The notes beneath the pieces are model-generated. The model worked only from the letters and a program-made list of their open reading frames with translations. It was not told the origin of the DNA and made no database searches. This document shows positions 17,839-27,550 of a DNA stretch of 64,000 bases, piece after piece. This DNA is from CALZIK01 sp945787635 (GTDB lineage Bacteria; Acidobacteriota; Thermoanaerobaculia; Multivoradales; JAHEKO01). The stretch is from positions 1 through 64,000 of the forward strand of contig CAMYNM010000004.1 of assembly GCA_947259725.1 (NCBI GenBank), given 5' to 3'. Position 1 is the first letter of the stretch. Each line of letters opens with the position of its first letter. Both the position numbers and the translations under genes were made by a program.

Positions 17839-19002
17839 CTACTCCACCGAGTCGATTGTCAAGGCCAGCACGACGAATTGCGTGAACTGTCCAGCACTGA
17901 AGTTGTTGTCGCTGACGACCACCAGGCTCTGCCGCCCGTCAGGCAGGGCCGGGCCAAATGTCATTCCCTCAATATTGTCGATCGGAATACCGAGGTCGTC
18001 GAATTCGAACACCCGCCGCTGCGACACCGGGGTAAAAGCGATCGGTGAGCCGCCGTCAAACAGTGCGTCCGTGCCCAGCACATCGGTTGCACCGTCGGTC
18101 GAAATCTCGTTGATTACCACGACGTTGCCGGTGCCGCCGCCGAGGACTCCGCCGACCGAGAACGATCGCTCCATCACCAGCATGGTCCCGGCATCGTCGA
18201 TCGGCAGAACTTCGACGATGCCGTTGACCCCGAAGATCGCCGACGGTTCCGCCCAAGGCGCCAACTCGTACACATACTCAGCGGTTGGTCGGCGCTTGCG
18301 CAGGTCGTACAGAAGGATGCGCGTGAGGCTGCCGTTGGTGAAGGTCGAGGCGGGACCGTCCTGAAACAGCGCTCCCTCGCCCGCCGTGACCAGGCTGCGC
18401 CCATCCGGCGTGACGTTCAGGCTTTCGAACGAAAGGTTGAATCTGACACCCATGTCGACGCCGTTCGAGATGTACTTGTCAGGGATGGGCAACGTGGCAG
18501 TGGTCCGTCCGTTGCGGTTGTAGCGCTTGATGAACGGATCGATGATCGGATTCGCGAAGACGTTGCCCTCCGAGGACATGAAAAGGAAACCCTCGCGACC
18601 GAGCACGAACCCTTCCGGATCGAGACCGCCCGGCGGGAACGGTATCCTTCTCGTCTCGAACAGCTGGGTGACGGAAACGAACTCGACGTCTCCGTCATCG
18701 AGTGTTCCATCGGCCAGATCGATACCAACGGTATAGAACCGAACGGGATCTCCCGTCGGCCGGTTGCCCTGGTCGTCGGACAAGAGGTAGTAGTCGTCCC
18801 GGCCGGAGTCGAAGGTGATGCTCGAGAGGCCACCGATCTCGGTGCCGTCGAAGACCGTACCGGTCGGCACGACCACTTCCCCGACGAACTCGACGTCGAC
18901 TACGGTCTGCGGGTGCCCTGCAGCCCACCCAGATGTGGAAACCGCCGGTGACAAGAGCAAAGCTACCAGCGTCGCGACCTCAGACTTCTTCAGTTTCAGC
19001 AC
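17839..19002 (-). CDS. exported phytase-like/esterase-like beta-propeller protein
   Basis: 387 residues with signal peptide (VATLVALLLSPAVSTSGWA). The mature part has the esterase-like phytase pattern: EIGGLSSITFDSGRDDYYLL, SDDQGNRP, GLDPEGFVLGREGFLFMSSE, SFESLNVTPDGRSLVTAGE, DNIEGMTFGPALPDG. A GTG at 19000-19002 with GGAG 9 nt upstream begins the signal peptide directly. An in-frame extension of 111 codons further upstream is poor and is rejected. Secreted hydrolase-like propeller; substrate unknown. Confidence 0.82.
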   Translation of the reverse strand: MLKLKKSEVATLVALLLSPAVSTSGWAAGHPQTVVDVEFVGEVVVPTGTVFDGTEIGGLSSITFDSGRDDYYLLSDDQGNRPTGDPVRFYTVGIDLADGTLDDGDVEFVSVTQLFETRRIPFPPGGLDPEGFVLGREGFLFMSSEGNVFANPIIDPFIKRYNRNGRTTATLPIPDKYISNGVDMGVRFNLSFESLNVTPDGRSLVTAGEGALFQDGPASTFTNGSLTRILLYDLRKRRPTAEYVYELAPWAEPSAIFGVNGIVEVLPIDDAGTMLVMERSFSVGGVLGGGTGNVVVINEISTDGATDVLGTDALFDGGSPIAFTPVSQRRVFEFDDLGIPIDNIEGMTFGPALPDGRQSLVVVSDNNFSAGQFTQFVVLALTIDSVE

Positions 19003-19214
19003 TTTTCGCAGCTCCTTTCCTGCTTCGAGCGGATTCGCTCGGCCAGATTCTTTGGTGACCGATAATCTCAGTCTACAAGCAAGGTCGGCGCCCCCGGGAG
19101 CAATCTTCCTATCCCGCTTCAGGTCACTTCTTCCAGTGCCCTCTTCCCGATTACTCCTTCGATACCCTTCCGTATCACCAGAAGCCGCTCGATAGGGGCG
19201 AGGCTTCGCCCTGG

Positions 19215-19733
19215 TTAGCCTGTACGCTTCTTCCAGGGTTGCACCACGCCCAGGACCATGGCAAGGAGTCCCAAGACGAACTCGGGGAGCGCATAGGCGA
19301 CGAGCCCGACCGTAAAGACGAAACCGGTCTCCCACTGCTTGCGGAAGTTCGTGATTCTCTTGTCGATCTCTTCCTCACTGGCTCCCGATTCCTCGAGCTG
19401 CCCGGTCCAAACCTCGGCAACGGTGTCCACCCAGGTCGGGTCGACGAAGTTGATGTAGACGAACATGTAGGTCTGGTACATCACGCGCGCCACGAAGATC
19501 ATCACGAGGAGCAAGAGAGCCGCTTGCAGGAAGCGCGGCCGCGCACCCAGACGTTTGGCGAAGGACTTGCCGGCGAGCACCGCGAAGACCACGACCAGCA
19601 TCCAGGGCAGAATCCAGGTCCAGTTCGACAGACCCAGGCCGACCCAGGTCAAAACCTGGATCGTCAGCACAACGGCCGCGCCCAGGGCGAGGCCCCAGAA
19701 GAGATGGTGTTTGAGCTGGCCGGTCTCTTTCAT
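19215..19733 (-). CDS. DUF4199 family membrane protein
   Basis: 172 residues with four hydrophobic helices (about 14-32, 38-58, 68-90, 137-162) and the DUF4199 soluble loop between helices 3 and 4 (YINFVDPTWVDTVAEVW...EEEIDKRITNF). GAGG lies 7 nt before the ATG. DUF4199 proteins are inner-membrane proteins of unknown role. Confidence 0.8.
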   Translation of the reverse strand: MKETGQLKHHLFWGLALGAAVVLTIQVLTWVGLGLSNWTWILPWMLVVVFAVLAGKSFAKRLGARPRFLQAALLLLVMIFVARVMYQTYMFVYINFVDPTWVDTVAEVWTGQLEESGASEEEIDKRITNFRKQWETGFVFTVGLVAYALPEFVLGLLAMVLGVVQPWKKRTG

Positions 19734-19940
19734 TGAGCGTCCTCGTACGGCTAGGCGCCTAGCCAGTCGCGTCTCGTGAGCTTTGCCTTCACTATCCTCT
19801 ACGAGCCTGAGAGCCCACGGTTCTCAATCGCCACGGAGAAGGGCCATTGCTCGCCTCGCGGAGCGGCAGAACCTCTGTTTCGGCACGAACATTCGGGCAC
19901 CTTTTTCTCGAGAGCACTTCGAGCCGGGCCAGTTGCCGAC

Positions 19941-20032
19941 CTGCCTACACCTCTACCTGCCTCTACCTGGGGCCCCAAAACAGCACCTCTACCGGCAGGC
20001 ACCTCTTCGGGCAGCACCTCTACCTGGGGCCA
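19941..20032 (+). repeat. REP-like element with GCACCTCTACC tails
   Basis: The 380-bp gap 19734-20113 holds no gene. It contains repeated (G)CACCTCTACCTG units (19949, 19982, 20014) plus GGCACCTCTTCGG, the locus-specific tandem tail pattern of the GGCACCT family. Two units share CTACCTGGGGCC. Confidence 0.6.
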
Positions 20033-20113
20033 AGGCTCCGTCGCCCCACTACCGAATCACCGCCCCAAGCAGGGTGAGAAGGCATGGGAGAGGTCCATCG
20101 CCCAAGCCGCGCT

Positions 20114-21856
20114 CTAGTCTCCCCCAGGAAGCTCGCACGTCCGCGGCGGGGCGCTCGCCGCACGCGCATACGGAGGCGGTCCGGTCAGCGGCGCGCCGTG
20201 CCTGACCTCGACGTTTTGCATCATCCCGAGGTCCTCGTGCCCGAGGATGTGACAGTGGAGGACGTAGAGGCCGGCGAAACGTAGGAATCGGGTTCGGAAG
20301 GTGATGCTGCCGCCCTCCTCGAGACCGGAATTCTCGGTGCCCTCGACATTGACCACATCCTGCCAGCGCGGGTTCGCGACGTCGCGGCCGTTCTTCTTGA
20401 CGACCCAGAAGGGGTTGACGTGAATGTGAAACGGGTGGTCCATGGGCGATCGGTTGAAGACCGTCCATTCTTCGACCGCGCCCAGAGACACGAGCTGATC
20501 GATCCGGCCCTTGCCGTAGAGCTTGCAGTCGATCATCGGCCGAAAGGGACCAAAGAGCACGTCGAAGTAGAGCTCGCGATACCCGGTCAATTCGTCGTCT
20601 TGCGGCGGCCGCAGGAACTCGGGATCGCGTGGTGAGGGCTGGGGGAGCCGGGACGGAAGGAGCATCACGGTCCCACCCGACTTGACGCGGACAATCGCTC
20701 GCACCGGGCTCTCCTTGCGGCCGGCGCGGAGGTCGAAGTCGCCGCCTCGGTCGTGACCGAGATCGAGCAGCACGTACTCGCCCGGCTCGTCGAACCTGAC
20801 CAATAGGTCGGCCCGATTGCCCGGAGCCAGCAGGACATTGGAGACCTGCCGGATCTCGTCGAGGTAGATGCCGTCCATAGCGATGTGGTTGAGAGCGACG
20901 CAGCCCGGCGCGCCGGGCTGGGCGCAGTCCGCGTACTCGCCGCTCTCGCTCAAGTGAGCGACGGCCAGATTGAAGTAACCGTCGGCGCTCACCCCCGAAT
21001 TGACGAAACGCCAGCGGCGGACTTCGCCCTGGGCGATCTCGATCACCGGCCGAACCTCGCCGTTGACCGTGAAGAGGTGGGTCGCCTCCGTCACCCCGAA
21101 GCGGAGCATCTGCTCGGTGAGCGCGAGGTCGGACTCCTTGAGAAGCTCCTGGAGGATCAAGACCTGGTCTTCGATACCCTCCATTTCCGGAGGCAACGTG
21201 TCCGGGTAGTCGTTGACGATGAGCGCACCGGCCATGCCGTTTTCCACCTGCAGACGAGTCGAGCCGTGCTTGTGAGGATGGTACCAGTGGGTCCCCGGTG
21301 GATGCCGGTGCCAGATGTTGAAAAGGTAATCGAACCGACTGAGCGGGCCGGCCTGCGGCGGAATCTCGAGCAGGACATCGTCGGACGGCGCCGTCGGCGA
21401 GATGTGGAGCCCGTGCGTGTGGAGATTCGTGGTGTTCGGGTCATGGAAACAGTTGGGCAGCTCTCGGTCGGGGTCGGGAGGGTCGCAGGCGCCGGGGTTG
21501 GGATTGGCCGGCAGAGCGTTGACGAGCTCGACTTCGAGCGAGTCGCCGCCATCGACCCGCAACTCGGGGCCCGGAATCTGCTGGTTGTAGGAACGGGTGT
21601 TGAGAACGAACGGTTCGAGCGGGTTGCCCCGCGCGTCGTTGATCGGGATCTCGACCCGGCCGGTCTCGATGCGCAGAGTCTCGGGCACCACATGCCTTGC
21701 CGGGTCCTCCCTCGTACCAGTCGTGCGAGCCACTTCTTGCTCTCTCTCGGGCGCTTGCCCGCAACCCACGACGCCGAGCGGCAGTACCGCTCCCGCCGCG
21801 AGAGCGGAGCTTCGTACCATGAACTCGCGACGGCTCGGCTTGCTGGACTCGATCAT
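20114..21856 (-). CDS. multicopper oxidase, Tat-exported
   Basis: 580 residues. The N-terminus has a Tat motif (SRREFM) and hydrophobic stretch ending GVVGCG, where the Cys also fits a lipobox. All four copper-binding segments are present in order: LHTHGLH, HWYHPHKHG, HPFHIHVNP and HCHILGHEDLGMM, the last with Met as axial ligand of the type 1 copper. It should oxidise phenolics or metal ions with reduction of O2 to water in the periplasm. GAGGAGG precedes the ATG. No copper-resistance partners (CopB, CopC) are adjacent. Confidence 0.93.
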   Translation of the reverse strand: MIESSKPSRREFMVRSSALAAGAVLPLGVVGCGQAPEREQEVARTTGTREDPARHVVPETLRIETGRVEIPINDARGNPLEPFVLNTRSYNQQIPGPELRVDGGDSLEVELVNALPANPNPGACDPPDPDRELPNCFHDPNTTNLHTHGLHISPTAPSDDVLLEIPPQAGPLSRFDYLFNIWHRHPPGTHWYHPHKHGSTRLQVENGMAGALIVNDYPDTLPPEMEGIEDQVLILQELLKESDLALTEQMLRFGVTEATHLFTVNGEVRPVIEIAQGEVRRWRFVNSGVSADGYFNLAVAHLSESGEYADCAQPGAPGCVALNHIAMDGIYLDEIRQVSNVLLAPGNRADLLVRFDEPGEYVLLDLGHDRGGDFDLRAGRKESPVRAIVRVKSGGTVMLLPSRLPQPSPRDPEFLRPPQDDELTGYRELYFDVLFGPFRPMIDCKLYGKGRIDQLVSLGAVEEWTVFNRSPMDHPFHIHVNPFWVVKKNGRDVANPRWQDVVNVEGTENSGLEEGGSITFRTRFLRFAGLYVLHCHILGHEDLGMMQNVEVRHGAPLTGPPPYARAASAPPRTCELPGGD

Positions 21857-22042
21857 CTGTGCGGCCTCCTCGAGGCGCTCGCGACGTTGCGGTTCTCACG
21901 CGCTTTAGTTCTCATCGTCGCCCTCCCTGTGTGTCTCTCCGACGGAGCGCTGAGCCCCGGATCGGTCCTGCTATCGGATTCGAATTGGCCGGACACTAGC
22001 ACAAGGTCTGAGCGGGCGCCGCTGCCTCCCGGGCCAAAGAGA

Positions 22043-23272
22043 CTATCTGCGGAACGAATAGACGACGCCGGTCGACACTCCATCACGGCGTGCTTCCACG
22101 GTGGCGCCCACGAGAATCGAGGTGCTGGTGACGGCGACACTGTCACCGAACGAGAAATTCGCCTCGAGCGGCTGGAGTTTCGCCGTCTCGATCCAATCGC
22201 CGTCTTGGCGCTCGAAAACGTAAGCCGAGCCGGAGCTCCCGCGCGAGAACGGATCCTGCCCGCCGACAATCAGCGTCCTTCCCTTCTTGGCCAGGGCTCG
22301 TCCAAAATTGTTGACTCCCGGAAAGACGCTTCGGTCGCTCGGACGCAGCCTTGCAACACGACGTCCCTGGCGGTCGAAGACGGCCACCGAGTCGCTCGAC
22401 GACGGTTGCCCCACACCGACGAAGATCTGGCCCCCACCGATCAGAGTCGTTGCGCCGAAACGCTCGACGCGGTCGAACCTCGGCTCGAGCATCCGGGAGA
22501 GCCGCACCCACCCGTCTGCGCCGAACTGAAACGCACTCACTACGTTCTGCGCCACCAGTTGATCGGCGAGGGTCACGAGCGAACGAGTAACCAAAAAGGG
22601 TCCGCGCAGTGAAAGTCCGATACCGAATCCCGCTGGGGTAAACGGGTCGGGCTCGTCCTCCCTGAGCGTCGACTCGTGCTTCCACTCATCCTCGCGGCGA
22701 AAGACGTAGACGGCGCCATTCCTGACCCGGTTCTCGTCCCTCGGTCCCGACGAGGCGACAGCTATTCTGTCTCGGCTGACTGCCACAGCGCCAGCGAACT
22801 TCTTGACCTTCGCTTCCGGCGCAATGAGCTTGGCGACTTCCACCCATGAACTCCCGACCCTCTCGTACACGTAGACGGCACCCTTTTCGACCCCATCGAC
22901 CCTAGCCTTCGGCGCGCTGATCGCGATCGTGCTTCCGGCCACCGCCACCGCCCGGCCGAACTCCGCTCCTTTTGTCGGCACCGCCTCTCTCAGCCGATCT
23001 ATCTCTACCCACTCACCCTGAATCCGGCGGAAGATGTAAGCCGAGCCTGACCGAAGAGCATCTTCGTCGTCGCCAGGCGATCCGACGACCAGCCACCGGC
23101 CATCGGCAGAAAGACTGGCCCCGAAGTTGGCACCCTGGGTTGCTCGAGCCGAACTGAATCGACTCTCGAGCCGAATCTCGGCATGTCCGCCCACGGCGCC
23201 CAGAAGCACAGCCCAAAACGCGATCGCGCTACCAAGACGAAGCGACCACGTGCTGCTCAGATCCGCCTTCAT
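22043..23272 (-). CDS. exported FG-GAP-like beta-propeller protein
   Basis: 409 residues, signal peptide (IAFWAVLLGAVGGHA), then about seven repeats of the type FGASLSADGRWLVVGSPGDD...SGSAYIFRR (also FGRAVAVAGSTIAISAPKA...GAVYVYER and FGDSVAVTSTSILVGAT...GVVYSFRR). These are FG-GAP-type propeller blades as in integrin-like surface proteins. Start taken at ATG 23270-23272 with AAAGG 9 nt upstream. No catalytic residues seen; likely a surface structural or binding protein. Confidence 0.82.
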   Translation of the reverse strand: MKADLSSTWSLRLGSAIAFWAVLLGAVGGHAEIRLESRFSSARATQGANFGASLSADGRWLVVGSPGDDEDALRSGSAYIFRRIQGEWVEIDRLREAVPTKGAEFGRAVAVAGSTIAISAPKARVDGVEKGAVYVYERVGSSWVEVAKLIAPEAKVKKFAGAVAVSRDRIAVASSGPRDENRVRNGAVYVFRREDEWKHESTLREDEPDPFTPAGFGIGLSLRGPFLVTRSLVTLADQLVAQNVVSAFQFGADGWVRLSRMLEPRFDRVERFGATTLIGGGQIFVGVGQPSSSDSVAVFDRQGRRVARLRPSDRSVFPGVNNFGRALAKKGRTLIVGGQDPFSRGSSGSAYVFERQDGDWIETAKLQPLEANFSFGDSVAVTSTSILVGATVEARRDGVSTGVVYSFRR

Positions 23273-23301
23273 TTCGAGGAACCTTTCCTGCACGGTGGAG
23301 C

Positions 23302-23394
23302 GGAGAAGAGGGTGGCACCTCTTCGGCCAGAGCCGGAGAAGAGGGTGGCACCTCTTCCTCCCAGCACCTCTTCCTCCCACCTCTTCCTCCTGGC
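23302..23394 (+). repeat. REP-like element upstream of RAYT gene
   Basis: Two direct copies of the head GAGAAGAGGGTGGCACCTC (23303, 23335), followed by tandem GCACCTCTTCCTCCC tails ending TGGC. Lies in the gene-free interval 23273-23621 between the propeller gene and the RAYT gene, on the 5' side of the latter. Confidence 0.75.
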
Positions 23395-23568
23395 TAAGAA
23401 ACGCCGGAGTTCTATTCGGCTCGGCCACTCCTCAGGCCACCTAACGAGTTCCAGCCTGACCGGCACTGCCGGCTCTGCTGATGAGAGTCCTTCTGTTGAG
23501 GCCACCACTGAAACAGAGTCTACACTCGGCCCGGAGCACCGGAGCCGATGTCCGTGGTCGGAGGGAAA

Positions 23569-23594
23569 GAGGTGCCACTCTTTTCCGCAAGAAG
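23569..23594 (-). repeat. inverted REP-like head at RAYT 5' end
   Basis: The sequence starting GAGGTGCCACTCTTTTC is close to the reverse complement of the repeat head (AAGAAAAGGGTGGCACCTC). It lies 28 nt before the RAYT start codon, in the opposite orientation to the copies at 23302 and 24676, so the gene is bracketed by both orientations. Confidence 0.65.
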
Positions 23595-23621
23595 ACCCTC
23601 CTCCTTCGCGTCTTCTCTTGC

Positions 23622-24518
23622 ATGGCAAGGCGATTGCGCTTCATTCCAGAGGGAGGTGCCCTGGTCGAGGTCACCTGTCGAACAATCCACGGCCGCTTCC
23701 TCCTCAAACCCTCACGCCGCCTCAACCGGCTGATCCTCGGCGTCCTCGGCCGAGCCCAGCGTAAGCACGAGTTCCCCGTCATCAGCTACGTCTTCCTGTC
23801 AAACCACTACCACCTGCTCCTCTGGGCGGCAAACGCCCACAAGCTTGCCTCCTTCATGAACTTCTTCAATGCGAACCTCGCCAAAGAAGCCGGCAGACTT
23901 GCCAACTGGCGCGAGAAGTTCTGGAGCCGCAGATACCAGGCCATCGTCGTGAGCGACGAGCCCTCCGCTCAGATCAGACGACTCCACTACCTTCTCTCAC
24001 ACGGAGTCAAAGAGGGCTTTGTACGACGCCCTTCCGACTGGCCCGGCGTTCACGCCGTCCGCAACCACCTCGAAGCCAAACCGCAGCACGGAGTCTGGGT
24101 CAACCGCACCAAGGCCTACGCCGCTCGCATGCGCAGTGAGAAGCTCTCGAAAGACGACCTCGAGTCGACGGAAACCGTCACCCTCTCTCCCCTGCCCTGC
24201 TGGGCCCACCTCGACGAGGCTACCTACTGCCAGCGCGTCACTGAGCTCGTTGAGGTTATCAAGGACGCCGGCCAGGCAAACGATGCCGCCGTTGCCCTGC
24301 CGCATTCATCGCACGAGCACCCTCTCCATTCCAAGCGTTCTCCCGCCCCCCACTTCCACTGCGCCTCCAAGCGAGTTCGCCGTGAACTCTTCGAGGCCTA
24401 CTGCTGGTTCGTAACGGCCTATCGAGACGCGACCGCCCGCCTGAGTCGAGGCGATCCCTCACCTGACTTCCCAGAAGGCTCCTTCCCGCCCTCTCTTCCC
24501 TACGTCGCACACGCCTGA
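23622..24518 (+). CDS. REP-associated tyrosine transposase (RAYT, IS200-like Y1 family)
   Basis: 298 residues. N-terminal Y1 transposase domain (about 1-150): MARRLRFIPEGG opening, HUH motif in SNHYHLLLW, then WSRRYQAIVV and LHYLLSHGVKEGFVRRPSDWPG, the segment where related RAYTs have their helix with the candidate catalytic Tyr. The C-terminal ~140 residues are not recognised. ATG at 23622 is chosen because the protein pattern begins there; a 47-codon extension covers repeat DNA. RAYTs are single-copy domesticated transposases that bind and mobilise REP hairpins; the REP-like repeats on both sides fit this. Confidence 0.88.
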   Translation: MARRLRFIPEGGALVEVTCRTIHGRFLLKPSRRLNRLILGVLGRAQRKHEFPVISYVFLSNHYHLLLWAANAHKLASFMNFFNANLAKEAGRLANWREKFWSRRYQAIVVSDEPSAQIRRLHYLLSHGVKEGFVRRPSDWPGVHAVRNHLEAKPQHGVWVNRTKAYAARMRSEKLSKDDLESTETVTLSPLPCWAHLDEATYCQRVTELVEVIKDAGQANDAAVALPHSSHEHPLHSKRSPAPHFHCASKRVRRELFEAYCWFVTAYRDATARLSRGDPSPDFPEGSFPPSLPYVAHA

Positions 24519-24675
24519 CGACGGCAAGAGCTGTCCTGCCGGCCAGGGAATCAAGAAAATCCTGGGCAAAAACGAGGCAAGTCGCCGATTCGCTATGGGA
24601 ATCTTGGCTTGGGCAGCCTAATTTCGCTTTTCGCCAGTGACTCGCTGGCTGGCTGAGCGACGAAGTTGCGTCCGT

Positions 24676-24736
24676 CTTCAAGAAAAGGGTGGCACCTCAG
24701 GTCAGCAGCACCTCAGGTCAGCACCTCAGGTCAGGA
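24676..24736 (+). repeat. REP-like element downstream of RAYT gene
   Basis: Constant head CTTCAAGAAAAGGGTGGCAC followed by three tandem GCACCTCAGGTCA tails (24691, 24708, 24721). Same orientation as the copies at 23302. Lies in the 242-bp gap between the RAYT gene and the convergent PQQ-like gene. Confidence 0.75.
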
Positions 24737-24760
24737 GGCTGGTGGCCGCTCTGTCCGCGC

Positions 24761-26599
24761 TCAGCCGCTCGCCGGAAGCCGGAACGCGGCCATCTCCTGG
24801 TCATTGCGCACCAGGAGCAGATCGTCGACCAGCACCGGGTGGTTCCAGGTCTTGCCTTCGATCGCCGGGAAGCGCGCCAGCTCGTTGAATTTGTCGGGCG
24901 CCGCGGAGACCAGCGCGAGCTCACCCTTCTCCGACAAGACCAGCAACAGGTCCTGGTCCGGCAACAGGACCAGCTGGCCCTGCCCGTAGCGCCCGCCCTT
25001 CCACACCCGCGCGCCGTCTTCGAGGTTGATCGACGCCAGGCGGCCGCCGTCGAAGCCGTAGGCGTGACCCTCGTGAACCACGAAATCGTTGAAGTAGGGC
25101 TTCAAGCCGGTCGACGTCCAGCGTTCCTCGACCGTCCATTGCCCGGAGCCGCGCGCGACCGCGATGCGCCGCAAACCCACACTCTCGTTGGCACTGATCA
25201 AGAGATCGCCTTCTTCGGTGAGGGCCGGCTGGACGATCGGGTAGCCCTTCCATTCGTGTTCCCAGAGCACCGTGCCGTCGGCCGGCGCCACGCTGACCGC
25301 GCCGACCGAGCCCATCTGCACGACTTGCGCGACGCCGCCGATCGTCGCGAGATGGGGTGAGCTGTAGCCGTCGCCGCCGGCGGGTCCGTGCCAGCTCGGT
25401 TTTCCCGAAGACAGGTCGTAGGCGGCGAGCTTGCCGGCGGCGGCAACGATGACGCGCTCACCGATCACGAGCGGCGAGCTCGAAAAGCCCCAGTAGGGAA
25501 CCTCGACGTCGGTATCGGCAGCCACGTTGCGCGACCACAAGACCGCACCGCTTTTCGCGTCGAGCGCATTCAGGATCCCGGTCGCGCCGAAGGCGTAGAG
25601 GCGGCCGCCCGCTAGGCTCGGGGTTCCGCGCGGACCGGGTCCGCCCTGGGACTCCCAGAAGCGGGCTTCGTCCCGGTGCCACCACACAGGCTCACCGGTG
25701 GTGGCGTCATAGCACGCGACGATCTCCTCTTCGCCGCGTTGCTCCTGGGTATAGAGGCGGTTGCCGTCAACTGCAAAGGATGACCAGCCGGGACCGATCG
25801 GGCGGCTCCAAAGCTCTACCGGCGGCGAGGCGGACCAGTCGGTTGCGATGCGCGCGCCGTGCGCGACTCCGTCCCGGTCCGCGCCGCGAAAGCCGGGCCA
25901 GTCGGCGGTCATGACCACGGGCTCGCGAGGTACGGCGCTCTCGGCGGGCTCGGGGAGACTCTTCCCAACGTCTTTCGGATCCGCAGCGCTCTCGGTCTTC
26001 GCCGCTTCTGGAGGCTCTTCCGTCACTGATGAGCGGAACGGCGCGGGCGCGGCCGGCGGCTCATCCCCACCCTGCGCCAGCAGGCGCTCTTCCGCGGTCT
26101 GCGACCACCTCCAGGCGAATTGCGTGCCCGTGCCCATCGTGCCGTCCGATCGAACGAGCGCAAAGCCTGCGCAGACGAGCAGGATCGTCGCCACCATGGT
26201 GACCAGGCGCGTCGTGTCGGAGAGCCGGCGGGTGACCACAGCCCAGGCGACGAAGGCCATGCCCAGGACGGGCAGGGCATAGAAGAGAAAGAGCAGGCCC
26301 ATTCCACCCTTGGCAACGGAAACGTGGAGAATCTTAGGTGTCGCGACCAACGCCAGGGCGGTCAGAGCAACGGCGAGCAGGCGTTCGAGCCAGCGTGCTC
26401 GGCTGAAGAACAGCCACCAGAGCATCACCAGAAGACCCCCGACGGCGCCGCCCAGAGCACCGGTCATTCCCGCCTGGTTGCCCGGTACGAGGATCGGGAC
26501 AATGAACCAGACCAGAAACACGAGCCCAGCGATCACCAGGCCCGGCCACAAGCGCAGCGGCTTCCTTGGATTTGGCTCGTCGGTTCGCGAGTTCGTCAT
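24761..26599 (-). CDS. membrane-anchored PQQ-like beta-propeller protein
   Basis: 612 residues: about five transmembrane helices in the first 155 residues (LVIAGLVFLVWFIVPILV, FYALPVLGMAFVAWAVV and others), a Pro/Glu/Ala-rich linker (180-230), then an eight-bladed-type PQQ propeller starting DWPGFRGADRDGVA with blades such as LYAFGATGILNALDAKSGAVLW. The WPGFRGxxRxG entry is typical of PQQ-binding-like proteins and BamB relatives. No dehydrogenase catalytic residues are obvious, so a scaffold role is as likely as an enzyme. AAGGGGG precedes the ATG. Confidence 0.85.
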   Translation of the reverse strand: MTNSRTDEPNPRKPLRLWPGLVIAGLVFLVWFIVPILVPGNQAGMTGALGGAVGGLLVMLWWLFFSRARWLERLLAVALTALALVATPKILHVSVAKGGMGLLFLFYALPVLGMAFVAWAVVTRRLSDTTRLVTMVATILLVCAGFALVRSDGTMGTGTQFAWRWSQTAEERLLAQGGDEPPAAPAPFRSSVTEEPPEAAKTESAADPKDVGKSLPEPAESAVPREPVVMTADWPGFRGADRDGVAHGARIATDWSASPPVELWSRPIGPGWSSFAVDGNRLYTQEQRGEEEIVACYDATTGEPVWWHRDEARFWESQGGPGPRGTPSLAGGRLYAFGATGILNALDAKSGAVLWSRNVAADTDVEVPYWGFSSSPLVIGERVIVAAAGKLAAYDLSSGKPSWHGPAGGDGYSSPHLATIGGVAQVVQMGSVGAVSVAPADGTVLWEHEWKGYPIVQPALTEEGDLLISANESVGLRRIAVARGSGQWTVEERWTSTGLKPYFNDFVVHEGHAYGFDGGRLASINLEDGARVWKGGRYGQGQLVLLPDQDLLLVLSEKGELALVSAAPDKFNELARFPAIEGKTWNHPVLVDDLLLVRNDQEMAAFRLPASG

Positions 26600-26800
26600 C
26601 TGCAGACCCCCTTCTCGAGTCTTCTTGGAGATCGACGTCTTGTCGAGGCCTAGCTCATCCTACGCGCTCCGGGGCCGGCGAGTTTCGTTTCTGACAAACC
26701 TGCCGGCACGCCCCGTCATGAATGGCACCTCCTGCCGCCCCCTCATGACCCGTCTATCGCGCCGCCTGCTTCGCACCTCTCGTGGGTCACCGCTATTGGG

Positions 26801-27337
26801 CTATTGGGGGGTTCCTGTTCTTGGCAAACACCGCGGTGCGCTGTCGTAGCCATCGAAAAACTCGAAGTTGCCGGGGAGCAGATCCCCACCCTTGCGGATT
26901 TCGATCCAGGTCTCGGCGGAGCTGCCAGCCGCCATTCGATGGCTGATCGGAGGGAAGCGTTTGAAGAATCCGGCTATCTGCCCGAGTTCCGAGTCGATCA
27001 CTTCCTCTGCCTTGATCTTCTTTCGAATGCTCTCGATGAGGTCTCCCTGGGGGTCCAAGTATCTCCTTTCGACCCGGATCTGGAAGGGAAACGGAGTCTG
27101 GCCACGGTTGAAAAAGCCTACGAAGTAGCGCGCCTCGATCGTGGTCGGTATCGTAAAAAAATCCCGGTGAACAAGGATGTTCTGCCTCCGCGGTATGGTC
27201 ATATCGAGTTGGAATTCGGCTTGCCTGAACTTCACGACGCCACTTTGCCGGTCGGAGCACAACCTGATGTCCGACCACGCCGGGACGGAGAGGCCGATGC
27301 CTCCAAGAACAAAACACAGAATCCAAAGCCTCTTCAT
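26801..27337 (-). CDS. exported protein of unknown function
   Basis: 178 residues with signal peptide (ILCFVLGGIGLSVPAWS). The mature part is beta-rich early (VVKFRQAEFQLDMTIPR) with an amphipathic helix IESIRKKIKAEEVIDSEL. Two Cys (CSDRQ, RCLPR) could bridge N- and C-termini. Start at ATG 27335-27337 with an AAGGGGGG Shine-Dalgarno; 38 upstream in-frame codons are rejected. No family recognised. Confidence 0.65.
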   Translation of the reverse strand: MKRLWILCFVLGGIGLSVPAWSDIRLCSDRQSGVVKFRQAEFQLDMTIPRRQNILVHRDFFTIPTTIEARYFVGFFNRGQTPFPFQIRVERRYLDPQGDLIESIRKKIKAEEVIDSELGQIAGFFKRFPPISHRMAAGSSAETWIEIRKGGDLLPGNFEFFDGYDSAPRCLPRTGTPQ

Positions 27338-27550
27338 TGGCGACCCCCCTTTTTGCTGACTCGGTTTCTCGGATTCGTCGACGCCGCCGTCACATGAGGA
27401 TTCCCTTCCGGAGGGCAGCCTTCGCAGGCGCCGCGCTCGCCTCGGGAACAATACAACGGGGTTCGTAAGTAACTTAACAAACTACGTACCCGCAGTCAAT
27501 TGCGTGTCGCGCCTCCCCAACAGAGCTGTTGCCTCGAGGGGGACGGGTGC

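Noticed and set aside
23273..24760. Complete insertion sequence around the transposase
   Set aside because: No terminal inverted repeats or target duplication bracket the gene; only REP-like repeats do. It fits a domesticated single-copy RAYT rather than an active IS200 element.
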